Shown here: positions 19,161 to 27,735 of the stretch, one piece after another
How the letters are laid out: each line of letters begins with the position of its first letter
How positions within the stretch are numbered: position 1 is the first letter of the stretch
NCBI GenBank assembly: GCA_964565335.1
Contig: CAZMEN010000007.1
Coordinates: forward strand, 6,091 to 70,090
Source of the DNA: Litorimonas sp964565335
Lineage (GTDB): Bacteria > Pseudomonadota > Alphaproteobacteria > Caulobacterales > Maricaulaceae
DNA length: 64,000 nt
Direction: 5' to 3'
Position numbers and translations under genes: made by a program
The notes under the pieces: generated by a model
Databases searched by the model: none
Seen by the model: the letters and a program-made list of their open reading frames with translations, nothing else
What the model was told of the DNA's origin: nothing

Positions 19161-19790
19161 ATGACTAAACTTATAAACTCTCTTGAAAACAAACGGGTTG
19201 TACCTCTTGTGCAATCTGATGACCCAAAGACTGCGTTGAAGATTTCAGAGGCTTTGCTTGAAGGCGGGCTGGATGTTTTGGAAGTTGTCTTGCGCACGGA
19301 TGCTGCCATGGATTGCTTGGAAGCGATCGCGAAGGAATTTCCGAACGCGCATGTCGGGGCAGGGACCGTGCTGAGCGCTGATCAATCCAAAGAAGTTATT
19401 CAGCGCGGGGCCAGTTTCATTGTCTCGCCTGGCCTGAATGTGGCTTCTGTGAAAGTTGCAGGCGATTCCAGTGTTCCAATCTTGCCTGGAATTTCGACGG
19501 CGACAGAATTGCAACAAGCTTGGAACTTGGGTCTTCGGACTGTGAAGCTATTCCCGGCGAGCCTCGTTGGCGGTCCTCCCATGCTCAAAGCGCTATCATC
19601 AGTATTTCGCGATGTGCGTTTTATGCCAACCGGCGGCGTAAGTCCGTCTAACCTTAAAGACTATTTGGCCATTCCTGCGGTACTTGCCTGCGGCGGATCT
19701 TGGCTCACGCCCAAAGATGCCATTGCGAATGGCGATTTTGGGGCAATTACAAAATTGGCGAAAGACGCGATTGCCATCGCGCAAACTTAG
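19161..19790 (+). CDS. eda: 2-keto-3-deoxy-6-phosphogluconate (KDPG) aldolase
   Basis: A 209-residue class I aldolase that splits KDPG into pyruvate and glyceraldehyde 3-phosphate. The Schiff-base Lys129 is in TVKLFPAS, with Glu41 and Arg45 in LEVVLRT; the Glu-Lys distance equals that in E. coli Eda. The glycine-rich phosphate site is PTGGVSPSN. It is the last step in taking KDG from alginate into central metabolism and is followed 11 bp later by the KDG kinase gene. The RBS is weak. There is no GntR-type operator in front of it, so this pair may be read through from the lyase operon or have its own promoter in 19084-19160. Confidence 0.93.
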   Translation: MTKLINSLENKRVVPLVQSDDPKTALKISEALLEGGLDVLEVVLRTDAAMDCLEAIAKEFPNAHVGAGTVLSADQSKEVIQRGASFIVSPGLNVASVKVAGDSSVPILPGISTATELQQAWNLGLRTVKLFPASLVGGPPMLKALSSVFRDVRFMPTGGVSPSNLKDYLAIPAVLACGGSWLTPKDAIANGDFGAITKLAKDAIAIAQT

Positions 19791-19801
19791 TGGATAATTA
19801 A

Positions 19802-20839
19802 ATGGCAGATTTTCTAAGCTTCGGCGAAATTATGTTGCGTCTTCGGACGAATGGTTATGAGCGCTTTTTTCAAAGCCCACAATTCGAAGCCACTTTTGGC
19901 GGCGGAGAGGCCAATGTCGCGGTCTCGCTTACCAATTATGGCCTCGATGCAGGTTTTATTTCTGCGCTACCCGATAATGATATTGGTCAGAGTGCAATCA
20001 ATTCACTGCGTGCCCTTGGCGTCGATACATCACATGTAAAACGCCAGGGTGACCGAGTCGGTATCTATTACCTTGAAACAGGGGCGAACCAACGTCCTTC
20101 CAAAGTTATTTATGACCGCGCCGCCTCGTCTATTTGCGAAGCGAAAGTCGGCGACTTTGATTGGCCGGCAATCTTTAAAGGGGCCAAGTGGCTCCACATC
20201 ACAGGTATCACGCCAGCGCTGTCACAAGACTCCGCTGACCTTAGCCTTGAATGCGTCAAGGAAGCCCAAAAAGCGGGCGTTACAACGTCATGCGACTTTA
20301 ACTTCCGCGGGAAGCTTTGGAAATATGGTAAAACTGCCCCAGAGGTTATGCAGGATTTGGTCAAGCATATTGATGTCGGTATCGCAAACGAAGAGGATTG
20401 TCAGAAATCGCTCGGTATTTCCGTCGATGTAGATGTTGAAAGTGGATCAGGCCATCTCGACCTCAGTAAATATGAAGAATTGTCTCAGAAGGTCCTCGAT
20501 ATCTATCCGGGGATGTCGACTATTGCGATCACGCTGCGCGCGGCTGTCAACGCCAATATCAATGGCTGGTCGGCTTGTATGCGTGACCGTAAAAACGGTT
20601 TCTTGTCGTCCAAGAAGTATGAATTGACAGATATTGTTGATCGTGTTGGCGGTGGAGACAGTTTCGCTTCGGCCTTTATTGCGGGCATGAACCTCTATGA
20701 AGATCGTCAACAGTCTCTGGAATTCGCTGTTGCAGGCTCCGCGCTCAAGCACTCCATTTTGGGTGACTTCAATCGGGTGAACCGCAAAGAAGTTGAAGCC
20801 CTCATGGGCGGTGACGGCTCAGGACGTGTTCAAAGATAA
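19802..20839 (+). CDS. kdgK: 2-keto-3-deoxygluconate kinase (PfkB family)
   Basis: A 345-residue ribokinase-fold sugar kinase that phosphorylates KDG to KDPG. Visible motifs are FGGGEANVAVSL near residue 37, where PfkB kinases bind the sugar, CDFNFRGKLW (KDG-kinase-like N-R-x-x-L-W) and the PfkB signature DRVGGGDSFASAFIAG, with the catalytic-base Asp in the GGGDSF loop. It is slightly longer than typical (about 310-340). It starts 11 bp after eda, so the two form a small operon completing alginate to the Entner-Doudoroff end products. A strong terminator follows. Confidence 0.92.
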   Translation: MADFLSFGEIMLRLRTNGYERFFQSPQFEATFGGGEANVAVSLTNYGLDAGFISALPDNDIGQSAINSLRALGVDTSHVKRQGDRVGIYYLETGANQRPSKVIYDRAASSICEAKVGDFDWPAIFKGAKWLHITGITPALSQDSADLSLECVKEAQKAGVTTSCDFNFRGKLWKYGKTAPEVMQDLVKHIDVGIANEEDCQKSLGISVDVDVESGSGHLDLSKYEELSQKVLDIYPGMSTIAITLRAAVNANINGWSACMRDRKNGFLSSKKYELTDIVDRVGGGDSFASAFIAGMNLYEDRQQSLEFAVAGSALKHSILGDFNRVNRKEVEALMGGDGSGRVQR

Positions 20840-20887
20840 GTGACGTCATAGCGACCTTAAAAAAAGTTGGACTAAAACACTCATGCC

Positions 20888-20919
20888 AAGGGCGGGCTCG
20901 AAAGAGCGCCGCCCTTTTT
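20888..20919 (+). terminator. Rho-independent terminator after kdgK
   Basis: A 12-bp stem with a single bulged base (AAGGGCGGGCTC / GAGCGCCGCCCTT), GAAA tetraloop, followed by a T run. It ends the alginate locus; the haem cluster on the opposite strand stops 145 bp further on. Confidence 0.9.
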
Positions 20920-21063
20920 GTTCCTTGTTGTGGCAAGGCCTAGCGAACACCGCCTATGATTCCATGGATTTAATCTAACAGTTCCTGCTTTGCCCGAGCA
21001 GGTTGCTTATAAAATTTTCAAAGGGGGCTGGAGCAGCCCTCAACTAAGGCGTTCACGAAAGTT

Positions 21064-22857
21064 TTAATTGCCTTGGATCGTTTTCACGTGGGGGGCATTA
21101 TGGAAAACGTGGCACGTCAGACAGTTTGTAGGGAATGCGTGTTCCTCCAACTTTTCTGCTGCACGGAATTTTTCTTCACTTACATGACAGTCTCGACAAA
21201 CATCAATTTTGGGTAGTAAAATATCATCAGAGGTTTGAGACGTCTCCGCGCTGTGGCAGGATTGACAGGTGAGTTCCCCAATCTCGTGAGCCGCGTGATT
21301 AAACTCTGACATCGTATAAAAAGAGTCGCTTACGCTTATCGGCAAAACCTTGAAATCCAAACTCTTTATATCTTCAGGTCTATCAATAACATGACAATCA
21401 TAGCAGGATCCGCCTTCTGAAAAAATCATATTGACTTTATTCAGGGTGCGTTGTTCTGATTGTTTGAAGGCGAGTTCGCGTCGGTTAAGATTGCGGCGTT
21501 GACTAGCTTGACCGGGTCTGCGCCGTGTTGTTGTGCTCATCTCTGCATCCCGGATATTTGCCAAAGCCTTTGCGTCATAGAAGTCTTTCATTGACGCAAT
21601 GACTTCTTGTGGTTCTCCGTGACGCAAAGTGCGGGGGTAACCGTTATCATCTTCAAAATCGATGGAGTGGCACATCGCGCAATCTTGAACCATGGTAACG
21701 GGTTCAAATAAAGCGCCGCCGGCTTCGGGTCGGTGACAATCCGCGCATCCCACGCCGCCTGAAAACTTATAACGTGTTTCCAGGGTTGTCGCCATTTTGG
21801 CAACAGCCCCCGTTTTAGACATATGTATATCATGTGGAAATTTTAAACCGGAAAAACCTTTGGGGTCATCATCCAGCGAAAGACGTTTAATTGTCGGCAT
21901 TTCAAAGTCCGGTTTTGTAATGATGAACGGTTTGAACTGCGGATGCGATGTTCCGAAATCAAAGACGTTTGAAAGTTTGGTCTGCGGGAGTTTTTGATCT
22001 AAATTTTCGTGGCAATCACGACATAAATGCGGGTCGTCAGGCATAATATGTGCTTGAGTGTTATGCTCGACATGACAGGAGGAGCAGCGCTTTACAGGTC
22101 TACCGAAAGCCTCACTTATCTGATTGAGCGCTGCATCAAACCCTTCGACTTGAGGGTGGCTCTTTGCCATGTCTTGCGGGTTGGCGTGATCGCCTGTGCT
22201 TTCGTGACAGGTTAAACATGTTGTGTCTTTCACAGATGTCCATCCCTCAATGTGGCAAGTTTTACAGTCTTTTTGAAGATTACTATGGAGCAGTGAAACA
22301 GGGCCGCTATTCCAAAACGCATCCGTCTGAAAAGGAACGTCTTTCGCAATAACACTCTCGGGATTTTGGTGGCTGAGAATAGGCAGGGCGAGGCATAGTA
22401 TCGTTATGGCGAGAGAAAAGGTCCAAGCCATAAAACGCTTTGACGGCAAGCTTCTATGAATAGTGAATGTTTTTTCTACGCTGAGCGTCTCCGTAGTTTC
22501 GGTAAGGGCTTCTCCTTTTTCAAGTAAAATAACGAGTGAGGAGTTCTCAGGCGGTGGTTGTAGCGTGAAACTATAGGGGCCAATCTTAATAACGTTTCCG
22601 GGTGAAAGAGGCCCCGTTTTGCCAGAGCGAATACGCGTATCAACGGAGACGACTTGTCCGTCATTGATATCAAGAAAAACCTTTCCGTCATTGTCCTTCA
22701 CAAGTTTCGCGTGCAGGAGAGCAACACTCAAATCTTCTAATTGAATATCGCATTCTACGTCGCGCCCGATTGTAATGACGGAACCGGAATAGTCACGTTC
22801 TCGAATACTTTCCCGGCCTGTAGGGCTACGTTTGAGAGTGCGAATTGTCGTTGTCAT
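21064..22857 (-). CDS. FHA domain - transmembrane helix - decahaem cytochrome c fusion
   Basis: A 597-residue protein. Residues about 28-100 form an FHA domain (ITIGRDVECDIQLEDLSVALLHAKL), facing the cytoplasm. One transmembrane helix follows (about 143-161), then a periplasmic part with ten CxxCH motifs (CKTCH, CLTCH, CSSCH, CRDCH, CADCH, CAMCH, CYDCH, CQSCH, CRDCH, CLTCH) resembling NrfB/doubled-haem-type repeats. The FHA keeps Gly-Arg (31-32) but has ALLHA where S-R-x-H is usual, so phosphothreonine binding is doubtful. It would hand electrons through the periplasm while its N-terminus docks a cytoplasmic partner (inference). It is the last gene of a three-gene operon behind the b-type cytochrome (8-bp gap). 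Confidence 0.88.
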   Translation of the reverse strand: MTTTIRTLKRSPTGRESIRERDYSGSVITIGRDVECDIQLEDLSVALLHAKLVKDNDGKVFLDINDGQVVSVDTRIRSGKTGPLSPGNVIKIGPYSFTLQPPPENSSLVILLEKGEALTETTETLSVEKTFTIHRSLPSKRFMAWTFSLAITILCLALPILSHQNPESVIAKDVPFQTDAFWNSGPVSLLHSNLQKDCKTCHIEGWTSVKDTTCLTCHESTGDHANPQDMAKSHPQVEGFDAALNQISEAFGRPVKRCSSCHVEHNTQAHIMPDDPHLCRDCHENLDQKLPQTKLSNVFDFGTSHPQFKPFIITKPDFEMPTIKRLSLDDDPKGFSGLKFPHDIHMSKTGAVAKMATTLETRYKFSGGVGCADCHRPEAGGALFEPVTMVQDCAMCHSIDFEDDNGYPRTLRHGEPQEVIASMKDFYDAKALANIRDAEMSTTTRRRPGQASQRRNLNRRELAFKQSEQRTLNKVNMIFSEGGSCYDCHVIDRPEDIKSLDFKVLPISVSDSFYTMSEFNHAAHEIGELTCQSCHSAETSQTSDDILLPKIDVCRDCHVSEEKFRAAEKLEEHAFPTNCLTCHVFHNAPHVKTIQGN

Positions 22858-22865
22858 TTCACGCT

Positions 22866-23723
22866 CTAATTATAATAAAAAACAGAAACGACATGCGCTA
22901 CCAAAGCAGCGATGAGAGCAAAGGTAAAGGGAATGTGGGCGTAAAGCCAAATCTGTAAAAGAGTCTTATAACGGATATGTTTTCGGATTCTTATCAGAAG
23001 TAAGTTCTTTCGTTCCAAGACGGAGACAATATTTAAAATATCGGCTTGAGCATTCACGTCTGCCTTACGCATTTCGTCTCGAAAGAAAGTCAGAGCGCTT
23101 TGAGTTCGACATGATTTACTATGTGATGATAATTTACGAAATATTGATCCTCCGAGGCGTGTATTATCAATTGCCTCTCTTACAATCGGGATAAATTCAT
23201 TTTGAAGAGGCTGTGCCGCGTCGTTTAGCAATCTATTGAGTGTAGTAATTTCATTGAGCATTTCATCTTGGCCCATTTCTGCTCTGTTAGTGCTCATTCT
23301 ATTTGGAATAATAACGTAAAAACACAATCCAAAAATTCCCGAAACAATTACGAGTATCATTAAGGCGTATGCCAAAGTATGGACGTTCCATCCGAACTGG
23401 AAACCAGTATGCAGGGTCGCGATGATAATTAAAGACAAGCCCAAATAGATATGCGCGGAAGTCCAGCCCTTAAGACTCCAATTCCCTTGCGTGATCGCGC
23501 GTTTCCGAATGCCTAAAAGAGACAGCCACAAAATAAGTAATGTCGCCACCACTCCAAGTGTATAGCCATACCAAGTGCCGCCATTTCTGACAGGGTCAAA
23601 ATCAGTAAAATAATAGCCTATAAGACTAAGGGCGCACAAAAGAACGGATAGTTTTAGCCACAGAAAATTTCTATGGGCAACAAAACTAACGTGCTGAACA
23701 TTGGGTTTCTTTTTCTTACCCAT
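22866..23723 (-). CDS. Membrane b-type cytochrome-like protein
   Basis: A 285-residue inner-membrane protein with about five hydrophobic helices: 27-45, 58-74, 92-108, 116-140 and a C-terminal pair-like stretch 258-282. Histidines lie inside or at the ends of helices (AHIYLG, TLHTGFQ, NVHTLAY, YAHIPF, VAHVVS), which suits bis-His haem b as in cytochrome b561 or ferric-reductase-like anchors. A roughly 100-residue soluble insert (about 150-245) between helices 4 and 5 is unusual. The ATG at 23723 overlaps the TGA of the upstream flavoprotein gene (TGATG), so translation is coupled. By position it should link the cytoplasmic Fe-S flavoprotein to the periplasmic decahaem domain. No specific family name is claimed. 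Confidence 0.75.
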   Translation of the reverse strand: MGKKKKPNVQHVSFVAHRNFLWLKLSVLLCALSLIGYYFTDFDPVRNGGTWYGYTLGVVATLLILWLSLLGIRKRAITQGNWSLKGWTSAHIYLGLSLIIIATLHTGFQFGWNVHTLAYALMILVIVSGIFGLCFYVIIPNRMSTNRAEMGQDEMLNEITTLNRLLNDAAQPLQNEFIPIVREAIDNTRLGGSIFRKLSSHSKSCRTQSALTFFRDEMRKADVNAQADILNIVSVLERKNLLLIRIRKHIRYKTLLQIWLYAHIPFTFALIAALVAHVVSVFYYN

Positions 23724-26179
23724 CAACTTTTAGCCTGTGATGGATGTTTGGAATAGGCAAGGTATTCTTCGGGGGAGACACGAATGGCGGCCCCTGTTGG
23801 GCAGGCTCTGACGCAGGCAGCGCCCCCGTTAATGCCTTTACACATATCGCATTTAATCGCGACTTTAGGGGCGGAGGTATTCTTTTTGGACAATTTTTTC
23901 TTTGTCCAATCTTTACTGGGTTGTCCGGGCCCAGGCCCAAAGCCGAATAATACCCAAGACATTAGACTTGGTTTTTTAGGGGGAACTGTTTCCATCTGAA
24001 TAACGCCATAAGGACAATTACGTTGGCAGTTTCCGCAGCCAATGCAGCTATCATCAATGAAGACTTCTCCGTCGGGAGCCCGGTGAATAGCGTCTGGCGG
24101 ACAATCGGACATGCAATGCGGATGCTCACAATGTCGGCAAGAGGTGGGGACGTGTATATGGGCAAATGTTTGTCCCGCCTCACGATTTAATCTTGAGATA
24201 CCGTCATGACTCTCTGCACAGGCAACCTCGCAATTATCGCAACCAATACAGAGTGTCTCATCAATTAATAAAGCATCCGTTGCTTCGCCTAATCCCTGAT
24301 CGATAAGAAAGTTAGCGCGCGCGCCATATAAGTCGGCGACTGTGTCAAATGAGTCTTTTTGGGCTTCAATAAAGGCGTTCATTGCTCGGCGGTCTGCAAA
24401 CTCTTCCATAATTCGGGACTTTAACTGCGGATTAGCATCGAGCAAATCTTCGAAATATTGACCTTTCAGTTGGATAACTTCTGACTTTACAGCGGCTTTC
24501 ACGGTTGCTGTCCGGGCCCCATCTTCAAAAAGAGCCATTTCTCCGACATAACTTCCTGCCGACACATAAGACAGAAAGACGTTTTTATCGCCGATCTTTT
24601 TTTCAACCATCATTGAGCCGGACCGAATGATGTAGATGTCTGTGTCGTTGACGCCTTCTTGAATAAGGGTTTCATTGGCTGTAATTGTTTTTAATTCAGC
24701 CTCCGCAATAATTTGAGTGAATTCCGTTTTTGAAAGGCCAGAACCAAAAATTTGAGATAATAAACGTTCTATGGCGATCGCGTTGATCCGTTTTTTGACG
24801 GCGGGGACAGTCGATATAAGTTTGCGCGCTGAATTCCGTGGAGTCTCAATTAGAATGCAGTCCGTCGCAGCTTTGATTGTCGCGTTGCGTCGCCGCCCGG
24901 ATATCAGGCCCGCTTCCCCGAAGATCTCACTTTCTTGGATAGGGATAAATATATTGTTGTTATTCGGGTCGATTAGGACGTTTACAGTCCCTTGCGCGAT
25001 TGAAAAGAGTGACGATCCGTAATCATTTCTTTTGAAGACCGTTTCGCCTTTTTTGAAGACATGCGTTTTTGAATCCAGCATGAACTCGCGCATTTGCAAC
25101 GGGGTCAGGTCATTGAATATCGTGATTTTTTGTCTGAAGAATTCCAGAACTTCGCTAACAACTACATCGCCCGGAAGGTTTGAGAATTTTTCTGCGAGTA
25201 AAGGTTCATCTGCGGGCTTTAGGTCAACATTCCCGTTAATGTGTTCAACAACATCATACCCTTGGTTCATACAATGTTTAATTAGGGGGTATCCTGCCAA
25301 TGCGCCGACGATGTAGAGACCAGGGACAGAACTTTCAAATGTTGGGCTGAGGATGGGATAAGCCATGCGATCTTCAGAGGCAAAAGCAACGCCGCAGCTT
25401 TCTACAAATCTTCGAGGCGGTGCTGAACCGATGCGGGCGATAATGCGGTCACAGGGTAACCTGACATCTCCGTCACGGGTGTTGACGGTGATAAATTTTT
25501 CTTCAACGGCACGTGTTTCTGCTTCGGTCAATACATCTAATCGACCTTCATTCATGGCCTGCAATAAGGCTTTAACATTGGCTTCCTTTGCGCGCGGAAA
25601 ACCGTCTGCGCGCTGTAACAAGGTCACTCGGTTCGCGAGTTCAGGATTGCTAATTAGACCTAAAGCATTCTCAATGCCGGCATCACCGCCGCCGATGACA
25701 ATTATATCCTCGTCGAAATAGGCATTTGGATCATCCAAAGTGTACTGGATATGAGGCAGGTCACCACCCGGACAGCGTAAAGTATTGGGGTTTCCCTGTG
25801 TGCCGATAGCCAAAATAATATGAGCGGCCATAATAGTTTGGCCTGACTTCGTTGTAATTTCGAAGTTTCCCTTTTCGCCGCTTATCTGGCTAACATCTGC
25901 ATTGAAGAGTGTGTTGACTTCGGCATGCTCGGATTGTGTATTCCACCGCTCTAGAATGTCTTCACGTTTACCAGCTTCAAACCCTATATCGCTTCGCAAG
26001 ACAAGTTGGTCAGGCGTGGCCATGATGTGTTTGCCTTTCTGGTACTTATAAATGGTATCAGAGAGGTGGTCTGTTTTTTCCAATAATATATGAGATAAAC
26101 CCAACGTGGCGGCATGTGCTGCTGCGCTGATACCAGCGGGGCCTGAGCCTAAAATAGCTATATTATATATGTCTGCCAT
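23723..26179 (-). CDS. FAD/NAD(P) oxidoreductase - two cNMP-binding domains - 4x[4Fe-4S] fusion
   Basis: An 818-residue cytoplasmic protein. Residues 1-320: thioredoxin-reductase-like flavoprotein with FAD motif GSGPAG (11-16) and NAD(P) motif VIGGGDAG (about 161-168) but no CxxC redox pair, so closer to TrxR-type ferredoxin-NAD(P) reductases. About 350-460 and 480-595: two CAP-like cyclic-nucleotide domains; the second has a canonical phosphate-binding cassette (GEMALFEDGARTATV), the first a near one (FGEAGLISGRRRNAT). About 638-800: a DmsB/HycB-like ferredoxin with four cysteine sets (CIGCDNCEVAC, CRHCEHPHCMSDC, CIGCGNCQRNC, CDMCKGINGGAACVRAC), predicting four clusters. ATG preceded by GAGGGG. 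It would move electrons between NAD(P)H and the adjacent membrane cytochrome under cAMP/cGMP control (inference). Confidence 0.88.
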   Translation of the reverse strand: MADIYNIAILGSGPAGISAAAHAATLGLSHILLEKTDHLSDTIYKYQKGKHIMATPDQLVLRSDIGFEAGKREDILERWNTQSEHAEVNTLFNADVSQISGEKGNFEITTKSGQTIMAAHIILAIGTQGNPNTLRCPGGDLPHIQYTLDDPNAYFDEDIIVIGGGDAGIENALGLISNPELANRVTLLQRADGFPRAKEANVKALLQAMNEGRLDVLTEAETRAVEEKFITVNTRDGDVRLPCDRIIARIGSAPPRRFVESCGVAFASEDRMAYPILSPTFESSVPGLYIVGALAGYPLIKHCMNQGYDVVEHINGNVDLKPADEPLLAEKFSNLPGDVVVSEVLEFFRQKITIFNDLTPLQMREFMLDSKTHVFKKGETVFKRNDYGSSLFSIAQGTVNVLIDPNNNNIFIPIQESEIFGEAGLISGRRRNATIKAATDCILIETPRNSARKLISTVPAVKKRINAIAIERLLSQIFGSGLSKTEFTQIIAEAELKTITANETLIQEGVNDTDIYIIRSGSMMVEKKIGDKNVFLSYVSAGSYVGEMALFEDGARTATVKAAVKSEVIQLKGQYFEDLLDANPQLKSRIMEEFADRRAMNAFIEAQKDSFDTVADLYGARANFLIDQGLGEATDALLIDETLCIGCDNCEVACAESHDGISRLNREAGQTFAHIHVPTSCRHCEHPHCMSDCPPDAIHRAPDGEVFIDDSCIGCGNCQRNCPYGVIQMETVPPKKPSLMSWVLFGFGPGPGQPSKDWTKKKLSKKNTSAPKVAIKCDMCKGINGGAACVRACPTGAAIRVSPEEYLAYSKHPSQAKS

Positions 26180-26347
26180 TTTTGCCCCTCAGCCTATTCG
26201 GCTATTTAGTTTTGCGCGAAATTTTTAAGGGCATCAACCTCAAATAAAAAATAAAAGTAAAACTGAATTAGAACTAGACTTTGATTATACGTTCCTTATT
26301 CATATTAAAGCAGGGGCAATTAAATATGAATGAGAAGAGCTAAATAA

Positions 26348-27730
26348 ATGCTTTTTTGTTTAAGAGGCATTATACTGGTTTTCGTGCTCTTCTGTTTAAG
26401 GGGAATGCCTGCTTCTTCTCAAACCGTCTCTCGTCTTGATACTGCTGTAACTGACTCTGTCACGCATTACGGCGTCATGAGTTGCAGCGGCTCGATATGC
26501 CATTCCCGTCAAGAAGCCACGGGCGTTATTGTTCGGCAAAACGAAATTTTGACTTGGCAAGACGAAACATCCGTCACCGGCGCGCATTTAAGGGCTTATA
26601 AAATACTGTCATCCGATCGTTCGATTGCCATGACCGAGCGCTTGGGTTGGAAGCGCCCGAAAGAAGAACCAGCCTGTTTAGGCTGTCATTCCGATGATGT
26701 TTCAGCGCAATTCAGGGGGGACAAATTCCAAGTCGATGATGGCATTGGCTGCGAAGTTTGCCATGGCGGTTCACAAAACTGGTTGAGCCAGCACTATGCT
26801 ATCGGCGCTGACCACGCTAAAAATGTGAGCCTAGGCCTTAGGCCCTTAGAGGATGCGGCAACCAAGGCAGATATCTGTTTATCTTGCCATTTGGGGAGCT
26901 CCCGAGACAACCGTTTTGTCACGCACCGCATGATGGCGGCGGGGCACCCCCGGCTTTCCTTTGAGCTGGATTTATTTACGGAATTACAAGGCCATCATGA
27001 TGAAGATTTAGACTATGAGAGGCGCAAGGGCGTTCAATCAGGGGCTCATACATGGCTGATAGGGCAAGCTTCCTCACTGATTAGGCAGTTGGAGCTATTC
27101 GAAAACCCCGCCTTGAACAAAGACGGAATATTTCCGGAACCCGTGTTTTTTGACTGCTTAGCCTGCCATAGGGAGATTTCCGACGACCCAGAATGGAGAC
27201 CGCAAGTGCGCCCTAATCCCGGGCGTCCACAAGTGCCGGGTCTCATTAAGTTTAACGATGCGAATATGATAATGATGTTGGCGGTGGCGAAGCAAATTTC
27301 GCCTGAGTTGGCCCCCGAATTTGAAACGGAAATAAAGGCCTTTCACGCGAGCTTGAGCGGCGGCGAGCGGACGAGCGGCGATGTAGCGGATAATTTGATT
27401 AAGCTCACACAGGCTTTAACGGATCAAAGCGAAGCGTTTAATTTCACGAGAGCGCAAACGATGGGATTACTCAATACGATTGTTAAAGATGCTTTGACCC
27501 GGCGCTATACAGATTACGTTGCTGCGGAACAGGCTATCATGGCTGTCGATACGCTTTTAAGTTCCATGCTTGCTGCGAAATACGTCTCGGGTGTAGATGT
27601 GTCTTTAATGCGAGCCGAAATAGATAAAGCGTATGAGGCCGTAGAAAATCCGAATGAATATGACCAAGACCAATTAACCCAAGCGCTCCGCGCGTTGCAA
27701 ACCCGATTGCTGGAATTGAAAGCCATTTAA
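26348..27730 (+). CDS. Five-haem periplasmic cytochrome c
   Basis: A 460-residue exported protein with an N-terminal hydrophobic signal (about 1-24, ending PASSQ). It has four CxxCH motifs (CLGCH, CEVCH, CLSCH, CLACH) and one unusual CX4CH (Cys46, Cys51, His52 in CSGSICH), as in some Desulfovibrio cytochromes c3. Further His residues (THRMMAAGHPRL, ELQGHHD) can serve as distal ligands. The arrangement resembles cytochrome c554-like proteins. The C-terminal 180 residues are helical and haem-free. It opens the plus-strand operon, divergent from the flavoprotein gene across 168 bp. Likely a periplasmic carrier between the membrane-bound decahaem and the outer-membrane proteins (inference). Confidence 0.85.
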   Translation: MLFCLRGIILVFVLFCLRGMPASSQTVSRLDTAVTDSVTHYGVMSCSGSICHSRQEATGVIVRQNEILTWQDETSVTGAHLRAYKILSSDRSIAMTERLGWKRPKEEPACLGCHSDDVSAQFRGDKFQVDDGIGCEVCHGGSQNWLSQHYAIGADHAKNVSLGLRPLEDAATKADICLSCHLGSSRDNRFVTHRMMAAGHPRLSFELDLFTELQGHHDEDLDYERRKGVQSGAHTWLIGQASSLIRQLELFENPALNKDGIFPEPVFFDCLACHREISDDPEWRPQVRPNPGRPQVPGLIKFNDANMIMMLAVAKQISPELAPEFETEIKAFHASLSGGERTSGDVADNLIKLTQALTDQSEAFNFTRAQTMGLLNTIVKDALTRRYTDYVAAEQAIMAVDTLLSSMLAAKYVSGVDVSLMRAEIDKAYEAVENPNEYDQDQLTQALRALQTRLLELKAI

Positions 27731-27735
27731 GGACG

